This document shows, one piece after another, positions 44,192-59,000 of a stretch of DNA of 64,000 nt. Position 1 is the first letter of the stretch; each line of letters opens with the position of its first letter. Origin of the DNA: Sipunculus nudus (lineage: Eukaryota; Annelida; Sipuncula; Golfingiida; Sipunculidae); NCBI GenBank assembly GCA_026874595.1, contig CM049309.1:14494576-14558575 (forward strand), read 5' to 3'. The notes below the pieces were generated by a model, which worked only from the letters and a program-made list of their open reading frames with translations, did not search any database and was not told the origin of the DNA. A program made the position numbers and the translations under genes.

Positions 44192-47100
44192 GTTACAGCA
44201 TTAATTAATTTTAATCATTATTTTCTTTAAGTGTGAGATGCAGACTTAAGTTTTTTTTTAAGGAAGGATTTAGTTGCAGTTTACTGTGCTGTGAGCTGAT
44301 GGCACCCCCCCCCCCCCAAAAATATGAGTTACATTTAAATTTTTGAATAAATGAATTTTACCAAAAAATTTTTCTCTTTGATATGTTAAAGGATAATTTA
44401 CAGGACACATATATTTAAACACCCCCCCCCCCCCCCCCAAAAAAAAAAATCTGGCCATAGAAGTATTTCTTTCTTTCAAGGATATATAACATTGTTTAAC
44501 TGGTTATTTATCACACCTTTTCTTCGCCACTGTAAGAAGGGAAGGATAAGCTTTGGATAAACAGTTGTGCCGGAGATTTCAGTGGATGCTTCCTCATTCA
44601 TGAAACTTGAACTAATACTTCCTCAACTTGCAAGGATCACGGGTATAATGAACCCACATAGATGAGGATACAGATATCTGTTTTTACATGTAAAGGTTTA
44701 AAGAAAATTATAAAGATGTATCAAGCACATAAATAGCATCAGGAATAACATGTGATATACCAGTACATTACTAATCAAACATTCCTGATACATATATTTT
44801 TTTTAAAGATAACTTCGCAGGGGAATATTTCTAATCTTCTTGTTAATAATCTGTAAATGGTCTAAACACTGACAAAGGGGATATATAACGTGTATTTTTT
44901 TCTTTTCAGACATGGATAATCAGCAAGAAAGAACAGAACAAAACTGCCACCTGCAGGGGGGTTGTCTGCAACCGACATGTAATCGAGTTGATGACTGCAT
45001 GAGACGGCGCCTTAAGTATTTTTTCATGAACCCTTGTGATAAATGGAAGGCACGAAGGAGGTTCCCATGGAAACTATGTCTCCAGCTTATCAAGGTTGTC
45101 TGTGTCACAATTCAGGTGAGCAGATGAAGTATGTGAAACGATAACTATGAAATAAATCCTGTTCTAATATGCTATGCAGGCATAAAATCCAAGTCTCTGT
45201 ACTTGATCAGGTATTGGTCACACTTGGTTGAGTTTTTGATTATTTTTAAATTTTTGATTCTAATATAAATGTGATTTGATATTTCTCAAACTGGAACTCA
45301 GAACCAGAACTGAGTAACAGAGCATGTGCATCAAATTGGTCTCCTCACGTTATTAGGTTTGGGTACATTCTTGATTTGTTTTGTTTTATTTTTATAAGTT
45401 CTGCATTAGGTAATTTTGTCATACTACAGATTCCATTAGAAGGCAAAGTATACATTTCTCATGTTCCATTTAGACAGGGGGCTACCATTGGTCATTTTAT
45501 AGTACTGACAGTATCAGTATGGCTAAATTCTTTAACCTTTGGTGTGCTGTTATAAATACCAAGAATTTGATGTATTTTTTAAGAAACTCACTTGAAATGT
45601 TAGACAACAAAGTATCTGGCTTTGGTTAAATTTTCAGCAAAGTTGGGCATATTAATGAGGTCAGAGACTCTGAGGTCACCCAAATTCCTTGTGATATTGT
45701 TGTGTTTATTTACCTGGAATTCAGTAGATTTTCATAAATTCATTAAAAATTTTAATTAATTATGTATCTCGCATGAGTTCAATTATCAGCAAAATAAGCA
45801 CATATATTAATCAGGGTCAGGGGTCACCAGAATTCTTTGGAGTGTTGCTATTAAAACTTTCTGGTAATATTGATGGATTTTTATGAAACTCACCAAGAAC
45901 ATTAACCAATTAAGTATCTTGCCCGAGTTTGATTATCAGCATTATTTGTATATATTTAAGTAGGTCAGAGGTCACAAGAATAACAACAGCTGTATTATGC
46001 ATTCTTACAGTGCTCTTGTTTTTTTTCTGGTGAAAAACCTGACCTTGGCTGAATGCTGTAGTATGGAGAGCTATAGAGCCTGTCAAATTTACAGCGTTTT
46101 TATGTTTGATGGTTGATAAGGCATGACAACCAGGAAGCAGGTAGTATTTTAATTAGTAGTCATCAAAATATAGTGTGGGAAGAATAAACTCTATTTTATA
46201 CATGTCATAATTACTACAGCTTGTATTGTGTTAGGTTATTTAATTGTATCCGCCAAAACAGAGTTTTGCGGATACTATGTTTTCAGCTGCACGCCGCCGC
46301 CGCCGCCGCGTAGGTTTCCGGAGAACTCCTCTGTAACCGCTGGGCGGAATTTTACGAAACCCGGGATTATGTTCGGGTCACATGTGAACTGCTGCGCCCC
46401 GATTTTGTTTTGACCTCTGACCTTTCCTCTGCGCTCTGCGTCCGTTTGTGCGTCTGTTTCCACACATAAACCCACATATCTCGGGAACCGTTTGACCGAT
46501 CAGGAAATTTTTTTTGCACAAATGTAGCCCTTGGAGAGCTTTATAACATACACAAAAAATGGTGGCGCCACCTGCAACTATGTTTGCACAGTGTCCATCT
46601 GTTTGTCTGCCTTGGGTTAAAATCACTCATATCTGTGCAGTGACTTGACTAATTCACCTGAAATTTGGCATGCGTATACATCCTGGATAGCTTTTCTGAT
46701 TTTGTGACAGGTGGCGCCACCTACATTCACGTTTACGCTGCAGACATCCAAGCTCATATCTCTGGAACCGTTTGACAGATCAGGAAAATTTTTTTGCACA
46801 AATGTAGCCCTTGGAGAGCTTTATAACATACACAAAAAATGGTGGCGCCACCTGCAACCATGTTTGCACAGTGTCCATCTGTTTGTCTGCCTTGGGTTAA
46901 AATCACTCATATCTGTGCAGTGACTTGACTAATTCATCTGAAATTTGGCATGCGTATACATCCTGGATAGCTTTTCTGATTTTGTGACAGGTGGCGCCAC
47001 CTACATTCACGTTAACGCTGCAGACATCCAAGCTCATATCTCAGGAACCGTTTGACCGATCAGGAAAATTTTTTTGCACAAATGTAGCCCTTGGAGAGCT

Positions 47101-49942
47101 TTATAACATACACAAAAAATGGTGGCACCACCTGCAACCATGTTTGCACAGTGTCCATCTGTTTGTCTGCCTTGGGTTAAAATCACTCATATCTGTGCAG
47201 TGACTTGACTAATTCACCTGAAATTTGGCATGCGTATACATCCTGGATAGCTTCTCTGATTTTATGACAGGTGGCGCCACCTACATTCACGTTAACGCTG
47301 CAGACATCCAAGCTCATATCTTGGGAACTGTTTGACCGATCAGGAAAATTTTTTTGCACAAATGTAGCCCTTGGAGAGCTTTATAACATACGCAAAACTG
47401 GTGGCGCCACCTGCAGCCATTTTTGCACAGCTCCTGTCTGTTTGTCTGCCATGGGATAAAATCACTCATATCTCGGCAGTGGTTTGACAAATCTGGCTAA
47501 AATTTTGCAGGTTTATACATCCCCGACAGCTCTCTTGATTTTATGACAGGTGGAGCCACCTGCATTCTAGTTTATGCAGCAGACATCCAAGCTCATATCT
47601 TGGGAACAGTTTGACCGATTGGGCCAAAGTTTTGCATGTGTATAGTTCTCACATAGCTCTTTATCATACGCAAAACTGGTGCCGTCACCTGCAACCATTT
47701 TTGCTCAGAGTCCATCTGATTGTCTGCCACGGGCTAAAATCACTCATATACATGTAGTGGTTTGACATATCTGCCTTAAATTTTGCATATGTATACAACT
47801 GGGATGGCTTTCTGGATTCAATCATACACAATTTGGCTGCAGACATCCATGCTAATATGCAACACTTCACTCTATTTCCCCTTGCTACTTAATCCATGCC
47901 TCACTTCACCCGTTCCATTCTGATTTAGGCGGATACACGTAGTCGCTTGTCGACTACCCGTATTCTAGTTATATATACACTTAAAACCATAACAGTAATC
48001 AGGTTAACCAGTGATAATAGGAGGTAAAAACTTATTGTATCCCTGTGCCATTTGATGTATAATTAACATTGATTACTTAGTATGAAAGGCACTGTTGGAA
48101 ACATCAGATGGACTCTGTTTCAACAAAGGAAGTATATATGTTGTTCTGGAAAATGATGGGTCATCAAGGTCAAAGGGCATGTTTAGAATTAGACATCAGA
48201 ATTCATGATAACTGCTTGATAGGGATGATTGCAAATGACACAAAAAATCAACTAGTTAAACATTGGAATTTTCAAATTATTCTGTCGTGGCAAATGTGGC
48301 CAGTGAACAGGTGGGAAATACTAGTAGGAAATATAACTAAATGATTGTTCTGATAATTTATTGTACATTAATATTGAGTATCATGTTTAGATATTAGCGT
48401 GAGACCTTTGGTTAAAAAAACATGTCTCATTTGATGTTAGTTTCAAAACAGTTTAGTGGTTAGAGAGTACACGTCTAATTTGATTCTAATCTCAGTACAG
48501 TTTAATTCCATCAGAGCTGTCTCTGTTCAGCAGTCTCTATAGTAATGAGGGTTTGTTGTAGATTTCAAAGGAATACCACCTGTTTAGTTTTCCCAGGATT
48601 TTTGTCTTTGGAGGCATATCCTTATTAGAATTCATACTGTAATTGATGGTCTGCATAATTGGGAGCTTGTTAAAGTCAGCAGTTATGACATCAGCAAGTA
48701 TATATATATATATATATGTAGTGAGGAGGGCATTTTCTGGAGAAATGCCCTAGCAGTTTACCAGTGATAGGTTTAGCCTGGTGATATCTGCAGCAGTCCA
48801 ACTCCGAGGGCAGGTCTGTATGTGTCACAAATTGGAGACAGCTGAGAGATGATGTCTAGGAGCATAGATAGTGTCTGGAGAAGGTCGAAATGATTTCTCT
48901 GTAAAGGACAACAGAGCAGGTATCACATTTTTGCCCATGGACTGGAAAATCTGGTGATTTATTACCTGTGGTGAGTGCTTCCAGTAACAGACCAAGGACT
49001 GAATATTGCTGTGTGGAGGTGTATCAGGCTACCTAGATCTGGATTATTCCAGGAGACATCATCTTTGAAGGATATTGATTCAGGGCCTAGAAAGAATAGT
49101 CTGTACATAGTATGTGTACTGCCGATGAAGAAAAAACTTGCTAAAAACTTGCATAACTGGGAAACCGGTTAAAACGGTCCAAATGGCCGAAACCGCAAGT
49201 ACAAGGCCTTTGGGTCTGGAAGTAGTGTTGTTCACATGATCGAGTTTGGCTCTCGAATGGCATGGCTGAGTCTCTGCTGCTGGGATGGGTGGAGGGAATG
49301 TGGGTTGCTTCTGGCTTTGTGGCTGTGGATGCTGTAGCTTTCTAAAAAGGACAACAGCTCGGGATGGACAGTGGCACCCTCTACGACCGCCTGCTTGGCA
49401 TGGCACTGAGACTGTTGGCTCAGAGAACATGCTTAAGGAGCGCACAGGGCTGAGGTCTTGCCCGCAGCAACCTGTAGCTGCTCGATTAGCGTATACTTCT
49501 TTTGGCTTGGTGGTATGTGAACTGTGTCAAAGTGTGTACTCTAATGAGAATATGTGGATTGTAGGAGCTCTGTGAATGTAAAGGACTGATTGTACTGTAC
49601 ACACGTTGTACTGTACATGAGTTACTCAGTGAGGAGAACAGTGTTACATACGAGTGTCACATGTGCGCAATAGGTCATGTGATCAGAAACAGAGTAAACA
49701 TTGAACTTTGCCATGTACTGTCATTAATGGACTCAGTGTTTATTTCTGTGTTATTTTATCATCAGTGTTTATGCATGTGTGGTGCCCATCTAGAGAATGT
49801 AAGTAGCTTCTTTCTTTAATACATATTGATTTGTTTTGTTAACAAATGTCTTATTCCATTTTTGATTGTAACTATGCAAGAGTTCTGCCAGTTATTTTTA
49901 CAGTTAAGAGAACCGGGATGTTCACATCTTTACTGGTGTGAC

Positions 49943-50002
<60 letters not shown>

Positions 50003-53000
50003 CATATATATCTTTTACTCAAGTCTGAATGTTAACTTTTTAATTATCTTTTTTTTTTAACACTTTCAGTTAGTAATATTTGGCTTCACCAGGACAGGTC
50101 ATGTGACATTTTTGGAAACCAGTGTGACAACCTTTAAACACCTGTACATTAAGGACTGGGATGCCAGCTATGAGACCATGCCTTATCCCCCCTCTACAGG
50201 GAAGTTTGCCATCTACACAATCCCTGATTTCTACAACAGTCTCACCTATGTCCAGTCAAGGGTAAGTAATAACTAGTCTACATTTGATAGAATGTATCCA
50301 TCAAAAAGCAACACCTGTCAGAGATGACTGGCATTGGGTATTTAGGTCATACATATACATTGACAAAGCATGGCCATCTTTAATCGGATGTCAATTAAAA
50401 AAAAATTCAAAGTTCACTTCATCTCTAACATCTAGGTTGATATCAGGGCCTATGGTTTGTACCTATTTGTACCTACGCAACAAGACCTACAATGCAGGCT
50501 ACTTTGACCCAAATGCAGTAGAGGACTATAACACAAAATTGACATGCTCATGGAAAAATTGCATAATTAGGGCCCCGCTTGACAAACGGTGCCCTGTAGT
50601 GATCACCGTGTCAGTCCGTCCTTCTGCCTTCTGTCCATCTGCCTTCCGTCAGTGACACTTTCTTTTGCGCGTGATAACTCAACAACAACATACTGCAGCT
50701 TTCCCAAATTAACAGGGTTGATTGGTACCTATGAGGGCACAAGACCTATCGAATTACAGACTTGTCGTAATTACAATATGGCCGCCACAGCCCAATCGCT
50801 GATTTTCTTTCGCACGCAATAATTCAACAACAACATACTGCAGCTATCCCAAATTAACAGGGATGATTGGTACCTATGAGGGCTCCAGACCTATCGAATT
50901 ACAGACTTGTCGGAAATCCAATATAGCCGCCAAAGCCCAATCGCAGATTTTCTTTCACGCACGATAACTGTTCCAATATGGCAGCCACAGCCTAATCATT
51001 GAATTTTTTCTTGCGCAATTTCTCAATAACAACTTACTGCAGCTTTCCCAAATTCACAGGGATGATTGGTACCTATGAGGGCTTCAGTCCTAATGAATTA
51101 CAGATCTGTAGGAATTACAATATGGCCAACACAGCCCAATGGCGGATTTTCTTTTGCGCGCGATAACTCAACAATAACATACTGCAGCTTACCCAGATTC
51201 ACAGGGTTGATTGGTATCTATAAGGGGCTCCAGACCTATCAATTTACAGACTTGTCAGAGTTCCAATATGGCCGCCACAGCCTAATCGTTGAATTTCTTT
51301 CGTGCATGATAACCCAACAACAACATACTGCAGCTTTTCCAAATTCAAAGGGATGATTGGTACCAATGAGGGCCCCAGGCCTTTTGAATTACAGACTTGT
51401 CGGAATTCCAATATGGCCCCCAAAGCCCAATCAATGATTTTCTTTCACGCGCGATAACTCAACAACAACCTTCTGCACCATTCCCAAATTCACAGGGATG
51501 ATTGGTACCTATCAGGGCTCCAGACCTATTGGATAACAGACCAGTTAGAATTCCAATATGGCCTCCACAGCCTGATGGCTGATTTTCTTTCGCACACAAT
51601 AACTTAACAACAACCTACTGGAGCTTTCCCAATATCACAGGGATCATTGGTGCCTATCAGGGCTCCAGACCTATTGAATTACAGACAAATATGACAGATT
51701 ACATTTGTTGATTTTCTATTGCACACATTATTTCAGACATATGTTCTTTAATATCATTTGATACAGTAGGATTTTTTCCCTCATGCATATGGATAAAAAC
51801 CTGTTTCTGTTTGTCATATTTTTCAAATTTAATTTAATTTTTCACCCATATGTAAACTACTCTAGCAATTGCAGAAACACGGGGTCCTCTGAGGACCATT
51901 GTCCGACCACATCTAGTTTACCATTAAAATTAATGTGTAAGACAACCTTGTGTATAAAACAGTTGTGTGTTGGCCTTGAAACCAATAGATTTATTAAAAG
52001 CTGAATGATCTTCCAGTCAACCAGATGATTTAGATAATGCCAGATTTTTTTCTTCTGCTAATTTTAATTGTTTCCTGATTTAAATGATTTCAATATAAAC
52101 AGCTTGAAAGCAAATTTTATTTATTAATAGTTATCAATTGATTTTTTAAAATGCAGTCATGCATAAAAGACTAAGTTTACAGCTTTATTATTTGATTGAA
52201 AAATTTCATTTTCATAGTAAAACTGAAAAAGATATTGTTGTTACCTTAATAAAGTTAATAAATAATTCTATTAGGATGTCCATGAAAATGTGTATGTAAT
52301 TATATTTATGTAAAATGAGAACTCTCTGTTAAGTGTTCTTCTTTTAATATATGGGAGCCCCAGCATTTTATTATAACATAATATAATTATATGGAAAATT
52401 AATGGTGTCCACTCTCTTTTTAATTGACTAGGACCTCCATGTAAATATTTAAGAACTAATATGTTTCTGCATGTCTTTATATCGCAGTATTACCAAACAG
52501 AAACATTGGCTATAGGCCCCTACCACTTCAGTGTTAAAAACGGTACAGCCATGCCTGTACAGCTGTGTGTGACACAGTACGTTAAGAGCAAACTTCAGCC
52601 CCTGGACCACCACTTTGAATACAACACAAAGAAGGTCAGAGGTGAGACAAATCTTTTTCCTTTATCTGCACAAAATAACAGTTAAACTCCTTCATGCAGA
52701 CAACTCAGTAAGATGGACAACTCACTAATGTTCACACTTAATTTCAGTCCCTTCAAAATTTACCTTAATTTTATGTTGAGTGTAAACTTAGTAAATGGAT
52801 GATTCAATATCCTGGACAATCGACAAACTCTCTGGTCCTTTTGGCTTGTACAGTACAAAAGTATGATCCTCCAAGATAGACAGATATTTAATGCTCTAAT
52901 TTTGTGGCCATGTGAGAATTGTATCTCTGATATCAGCCAAAATTTACAAATTTGATCCTGTGATACTGGCCGTAAACTGTCAATAAGCAAAGCTCAGTAT

Positions 53001-56000
53001 GTCAAGTACTGCTTGATGTTAGTACTGCTTGTGGAGAATGTGAAGCAAGTTTGTGGAAGACAAGGTTGATAACATTAAGGTGATTGTTGATGCCATGCAG
53101 TATTTCATTTTGAATGAAAAAATGACATAAACTTACATAAAATGAATTGCATAAAATGAATATGCCTGTAGCACCCCACTGGGCTTGGTCTTTTACTGGT
53201 GTTGCATGGTAGGAAAGATTCATAGTCCATGTTGAGGGAAATAAAGAATATTCTGGCCACTGATGCAGAGTTACTGGCCAATAAAATTATAAAATTTGGC
53301 ACTGTCTCATCATGGTACAAAGTAAAATATTGTAGTTGCTTAATATTCATTAGGTTAACATTTCGTGATTTTCAACTTTTCACTTTTTCATGAGGGTTCC
53401 ATTTTTAGCTCAGCTGACTATAAGTCATCTGAGCTATAGTCGTGGTCCATTGTCCGTCGTCCGTCCGTCTGTCCGTCCGTCCGTCCGTCCGTAGATGTGG
53501 CACGTTTTGAAACCGTAAGACCTAGAAACCAAAATTCGGCATAATGTTAGATGTCCCCAAGATCTCCTACCAAGCCGAAAACTGGGTCTTTGCAACTTCG
53601 TTCCTTTGAGAAATTAAGGAAAAACCTCAATTTTTTATTAAAAACCTATTTTCACACTTCAGAACTGCCTAATATCAAAACCACTCATCTGTTTTTCCTC
53701 ATATTTACCATAAATATTCCTCTATATAGTTCCTATGTACATGCCAGAAATTATGTCTGTATTATTTAATTTAAAAAAGTTATGGGCCAAAACATAATGC
53801 ATTTTGTAAAAAATCAGGAAAGATATTTGATCACTCAACACAAAAAATGTTAAAGCTATGGACCTTTTTTCCAGTAATATAACTTTAATTAATCAAAATT
53901 AAATTGTATACCTAAAAATTAAATGAAAATCTTTTAAATTTTTTAAAATATTAATAAAAATAAAAAATTGGTACCTTAAATTTTGCCCAACTTTGACCAT
54001 GGCACGTTTTTTTCCTGTAAGTACTGTGGATTTAATTTTCACAGCATGTTTTTGTTAGCATTTCAACTATTAACACCAAAAATTTGAAACCAGTTGATCA
54101 AAAACTGTAGATTTTAATCAAGTTTTCAAGCACCATGTAACATATTGTTTACATCAAGCTAGTGTTATGCAGTTTGCAAGAGCTCAGCTCCCCAGCTTCA
54201 GCTCTAAGTTCCTTAAATTCAGCATACAGTTAGATGTCTCCAAAATCCCCTACCATGCCAAGAATTTGGTTACTAGGACTTAATACCTTCGAGGTATTAA
54301 TGAAAAACTTCATTTTTCCATTAAAAACCCATTGTTACACTTCAAGACTGCCTAATATCAAAACCACTGATCTGACTTTTATCATAAATAATATACATAT
54401 TTTTCATTCTCTATGCACATGCCAGAATGATGTCAGTATTGCGTAATTGTTTTAAGTTATGGGCCCAAACATAATGCACTTTGTAAAAAATCAAGAAATA
54501 TATTTACTCCCTTAACAAGGGCATTGCTGAAGCTAGAGATTTTTTTTTGTCAGGGATGTAACATTATTTAATCAAGATTCAATTGAATACCCAAAATTAG
54601 TTCTGAATATTCAAATTTTATAAGTTATTAGTATAAATATAAAATTAGTACCTTAAAGTTTGCCCAACTGTGACCATGGCACGTTTGTTTCCTGTGAGCA
54701 CTGTTGATATGATTTTCATATCATGCACACATAAGGATTTCAGCTTTTTAGTTAATTTAGAAAGCTGAAAGAAATTGGCCAAAAATTGTAGCTTTTATTA
54801 ATGTTTTTTTATGAGACCCTGTCAGACTTTGGCTCTCTCCAGCCCCTCTTGAGTCACCTGTATGTTTACCTTGTTGACCTTTCATCAAATTATGCACGCT
54901 TGAGGAGAGGCATACAGGAATCCAGGCAGCTTATGGCCAGCCACAGTTGATCCAGGTGTCCAACCCAACTCATCTAGTAGTTTTAATCAACAACATAACA
55001 ATAAACAATAAATTAATAAATTTTTATTGGTTTTTAATAACAAATTAAAGAAAAATAGAAAAGGAATCTGTTAGTTTATAATAACAGGAAATTAACTTGC
55101 AGTTACTGATGATATAAGAATCTTGTATCGATGGGTAGAATGTCACATATTCCAAATAACACCATGCAGTCACCTATGGCATTTTCCAGTTCAATTTTAA
55201 TGATAAAGAAGTAAATCATATTATTCATTACTAATCATTAGGGATCATATGAAGGAAATTAATGATAGACAAAGATGCATTTGATAATATTAATCTAGAT
55301 TCCTACTGTGTCTAGTGTGTACATTGATGTGAAATTAGTCCAAAATGAATTTTTTACAGTTATTTTTTAATATAAATAAAAGCCATAAAACCAGGTACTT
55401 ATGATCATTATTTAAATGTGTGAATTTTGTATATTCTGGATTCTCATCATCATTGTTTGGTGAAAACTGAATATATACCAGACATGTTGCGAATACTTTG
55501 TAATTGTATTTAAATACAAATATGATTATGTACTCCATTTTAAAATTTCTTGCATTAAGAATGGGAATTCAGGTAAAAATTAAAGTATATGAATACTCGT
55601 GCAAGTACTTTCAAAATGTATTCATGAAAGCATTCATGAATATATTCTTTAATATAATTTTAATAATCATATCAGTTATATTTCATTTTAAAAAAATCAT
55701 ATGATTCTCTTATTATTTTCAATAAAAATTATATTTGGGACAATATTTGTAATTTTTTTTTTATAAATAGTTAAACTCTTATATTATATGTTCTGCTTAT
55801 AAGTTATATGGCCAAGTCAAAATCTGTGTGACAATAGTACTCCATTTGTTAATAAAATAAATGAAATCAATCCTCTTCCCTGTCTCCAAAGGTACTATCA
55901 AAATCATACATAAGCTAAACAACAACAACTCATAATACAGCTTATACTTATTACCACACAAAACCAGCATGTGCCTCATTTCTAAATAATATTTTTTTAT

Positions 56001-59000
56001 CATATTTAACAGCTGAGCGTCGTGACCCATAGGTCCCTTGTTGCAATCTTACCATACAGTAATCTACACCGAGTATGCATCATTTTATGAATTATTTGTA
56101 CAAAATAATGTGTTCACAGAATTGTTAAATTTTGGACGGGGACCCAAGTGAATATCAAAAGAGTAGAAATCATTGTTCATTGTTGGCAGATAACTTATAG
56201 AAAAATTATTATTTATATTTTTGCAATAATTTGCCTTTTGTGAACATCGCAAATTTGAATTACTCACAAACAAAAGGGCAGCCACAGTATCATATTTGAA
56301 ACTTCATATGTCCCTTTTTGGTACCTTGACAATATTGATCAACGTATGTGAACTGACAGCCAACATCCATGTAGATGAGCTGGTTATATTATTGGCGAAA
56401 TTCCCCCCTTTTGCCAGTATCACAATTGTGATAGTCAACCACAGTATTTTGTTTAATCTTAAGGCCTGGCTGTCTGAAAATTTATTTATAACAATTATTT
56501 ATTATAATTACCAATTATAATATAACAAATAACAGGATATCTTGTTTGTAGAATGTGAAGAGCTCGGCCCTGTTAGGGAGATGAATGATTCAACCCATAA
56601 GTATGAAGAGGTCTACAATGTCAAAGCCTTCCTTGAGTCTAAGAACAAGTCCATAAACTTTGATGGGTATGTGAATTACAGTTAGCTGGAGTAAAAATTT
56701 TACGTTACTTGATACTTCCTATTGTCCACTGAATTATATCACAAATTTTAAAACGAAATTTAACAGGTGGCATCATCAGAATTAAAATAATCAGTTGGCT
56801 GCAGCATGAAACAGTTTCACATGAGTGAATGATTTCATTGCACAAAACCTATTTAACATGTCATCATTAATGTTCAAATTATTTCAGTTCTAGCATTCTG
56901 ATTCAAAGTTTCATGGTATTTAGTCATGTGTACCCAGAATACCAGTGTTTTAGGGGTTTTAATGTACAGGCTGAAGAGTAGCGTCATATTAACCCTCTGG
57001 CATTACGACCAGATTACTGGCGCCAGAGTGTCATGACATCTACGTCTGAGGATCACATTATAAGGCCTTATGAAGATGCAAATATTTACGTCATTTCTGA
57101 CAACACTTCATGGGCTACAGGTACACTGTCAATCAACATAAACCAGACCATTTGTTAGCATTTTTTGTGTACTTTCTAATAATACCAAATATCAGCGAGA
57201 AAAGTTCCTGTTTAACCCAGCACATTGGTAAACCCGTCGGCATGTTTGTTGAATTTATGACCGCATGAACACAAACATGGCTAGCAGGGATTACCAGACG
57301 CAGGCAACTTGCAGGCGACACAGGAAATGACCCGTGTCAATGGAGACGGTGTTTTAGTTTGGGTTGCGAGGTCAAATATATACTATTGTGTTTATTCACC
57401 ATCCTAAGCATAATATTGAGATTGTGGGCCGTTTACCACAATATGAATGCAACCAGATGCAAGACCACTGCGATACATTCCTCCATATTAATAGTATCAC
57501 GACTCGAGTAGGCTTACTAGCCAAATTATCCGATTGCCTACTGAGTCGGGTTGCTGAAGAGGGCAGCAGGGTCCAACTGATAGTAACAAGTGTGATAAAA
57601 CAAAGTGGTGTTCCTGATGTTGCAATAATAATAATAATAAATAGTTAATTCAAGAATGAAGGCCTCCGGCCCATAGAACCATAAAATCAACATAACATCA
57701 CTTAACATGATAATTTGTGGTGCTTAACCTTGGCGATGCACATGCGTTAAAAAGTCAACTGAAATAAATTGGTACAAGAAGGTAATAAATAAAAATAGTT
57801 TAAAAAATATTCCAACAGTTTTCAAATATGTGTGTAAGGCTTACATATATGAATAAATGAAAAACATTATAACGTGTCCTGGATAACAATGAACTCTTAG
57901 CTAACACACATGTACAGGGCGGAATACAAACAAAGACGCTGAAATCGCAAGGCAGTGTAAGTGCTGCCATCTACCATCAGATAAGTGTATCAACTAGACT
58001 TTATCTTAATTTTGGTGATACACATGCATTATAAATCAACTAATATTACAATTTTATATAACAGATTGTCACAAAACGAATAAAACAAAAAAAAAATAAA
58101 AAGAAGAAGAAATTCCAACAGTTCGTATATCCGTGTGTAAGACTTACAATACACCAGTAAATGGAAATAACATTGTTACGCGTACTGAAAACAATTTATG
58201 AACTCTTTAAAATGACATATGACATTTTATCAACACATGCTGAAACTGCTTGGTAATGTAAGTGCTGCCATCTATAATGAGATAAGTGTATCAACTCCAT
58301 TTATCTCTAACCACTTATGAAGTAAATAAGAAACATGAGACTTAAGGATTATTATATAACAGCCCAAATAGGTAGCAGATTTGTAAAGCAAATCTACTAC
58401 ATTATAAATGTAGGAAACTTACAATAAATAGATGTGAATATATATCACCAGAAGTATGTTTTTAAATAATAATTTTTCAGTTTTAGTTCTTATTATTGGA
58501 TAGTGATTTGTGCATGTAACCATTCAAGGCTAGATTATTTCAGTTTTAAAATTTGAGCAAGTGTTTTTCATATAATAAACAGGTCTCTTTTTCTGAAAGA
58601 GTAGTGTATATACATTGCCAAGTTATTCAAAGCATAGACATTTTTGCATGACATAAGATGAATAAAATTTTCTTTGTTTCTTCCAACAATATATTCACTT
58701 AAAAACTTTCTCCTTAAACATGCATATAAATTACATTCCATTATAAAGTGAAATTCATCTTCAATAACACTTATTCCTTGGTTAAAACAAAAGATACATA
58801 TACGTTCTGATTCAGAGATTTTATGCCTTCTACCAGTCTCTATTTCAAGATCATGGAGTGAGCATCTTAATCTAGTTAAACTCTGCCTGTGTTTCACATT
58901 TGGCACACAAGACAGATATTTTTCAGTTTCTAGTAAGGATTTATATTGTATATAAGTTTGTAACCTTTTATTTTTTGTCATTTGTTGCTGCCATTCTTGT

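Noticed and set aside
49080-49575. Frames of 121 (-) and 96 (+) codons overlapping each other
   Set aside because: They are mutually overlapping on opposite strands without domains; the region is noted only as a GC-rich patch.
57364-57648. 94-codon frame next to the LINE tail
   Set aside because: No domain is recognised; it runs into the (AAT)n tail and ends in an isoleucine run.
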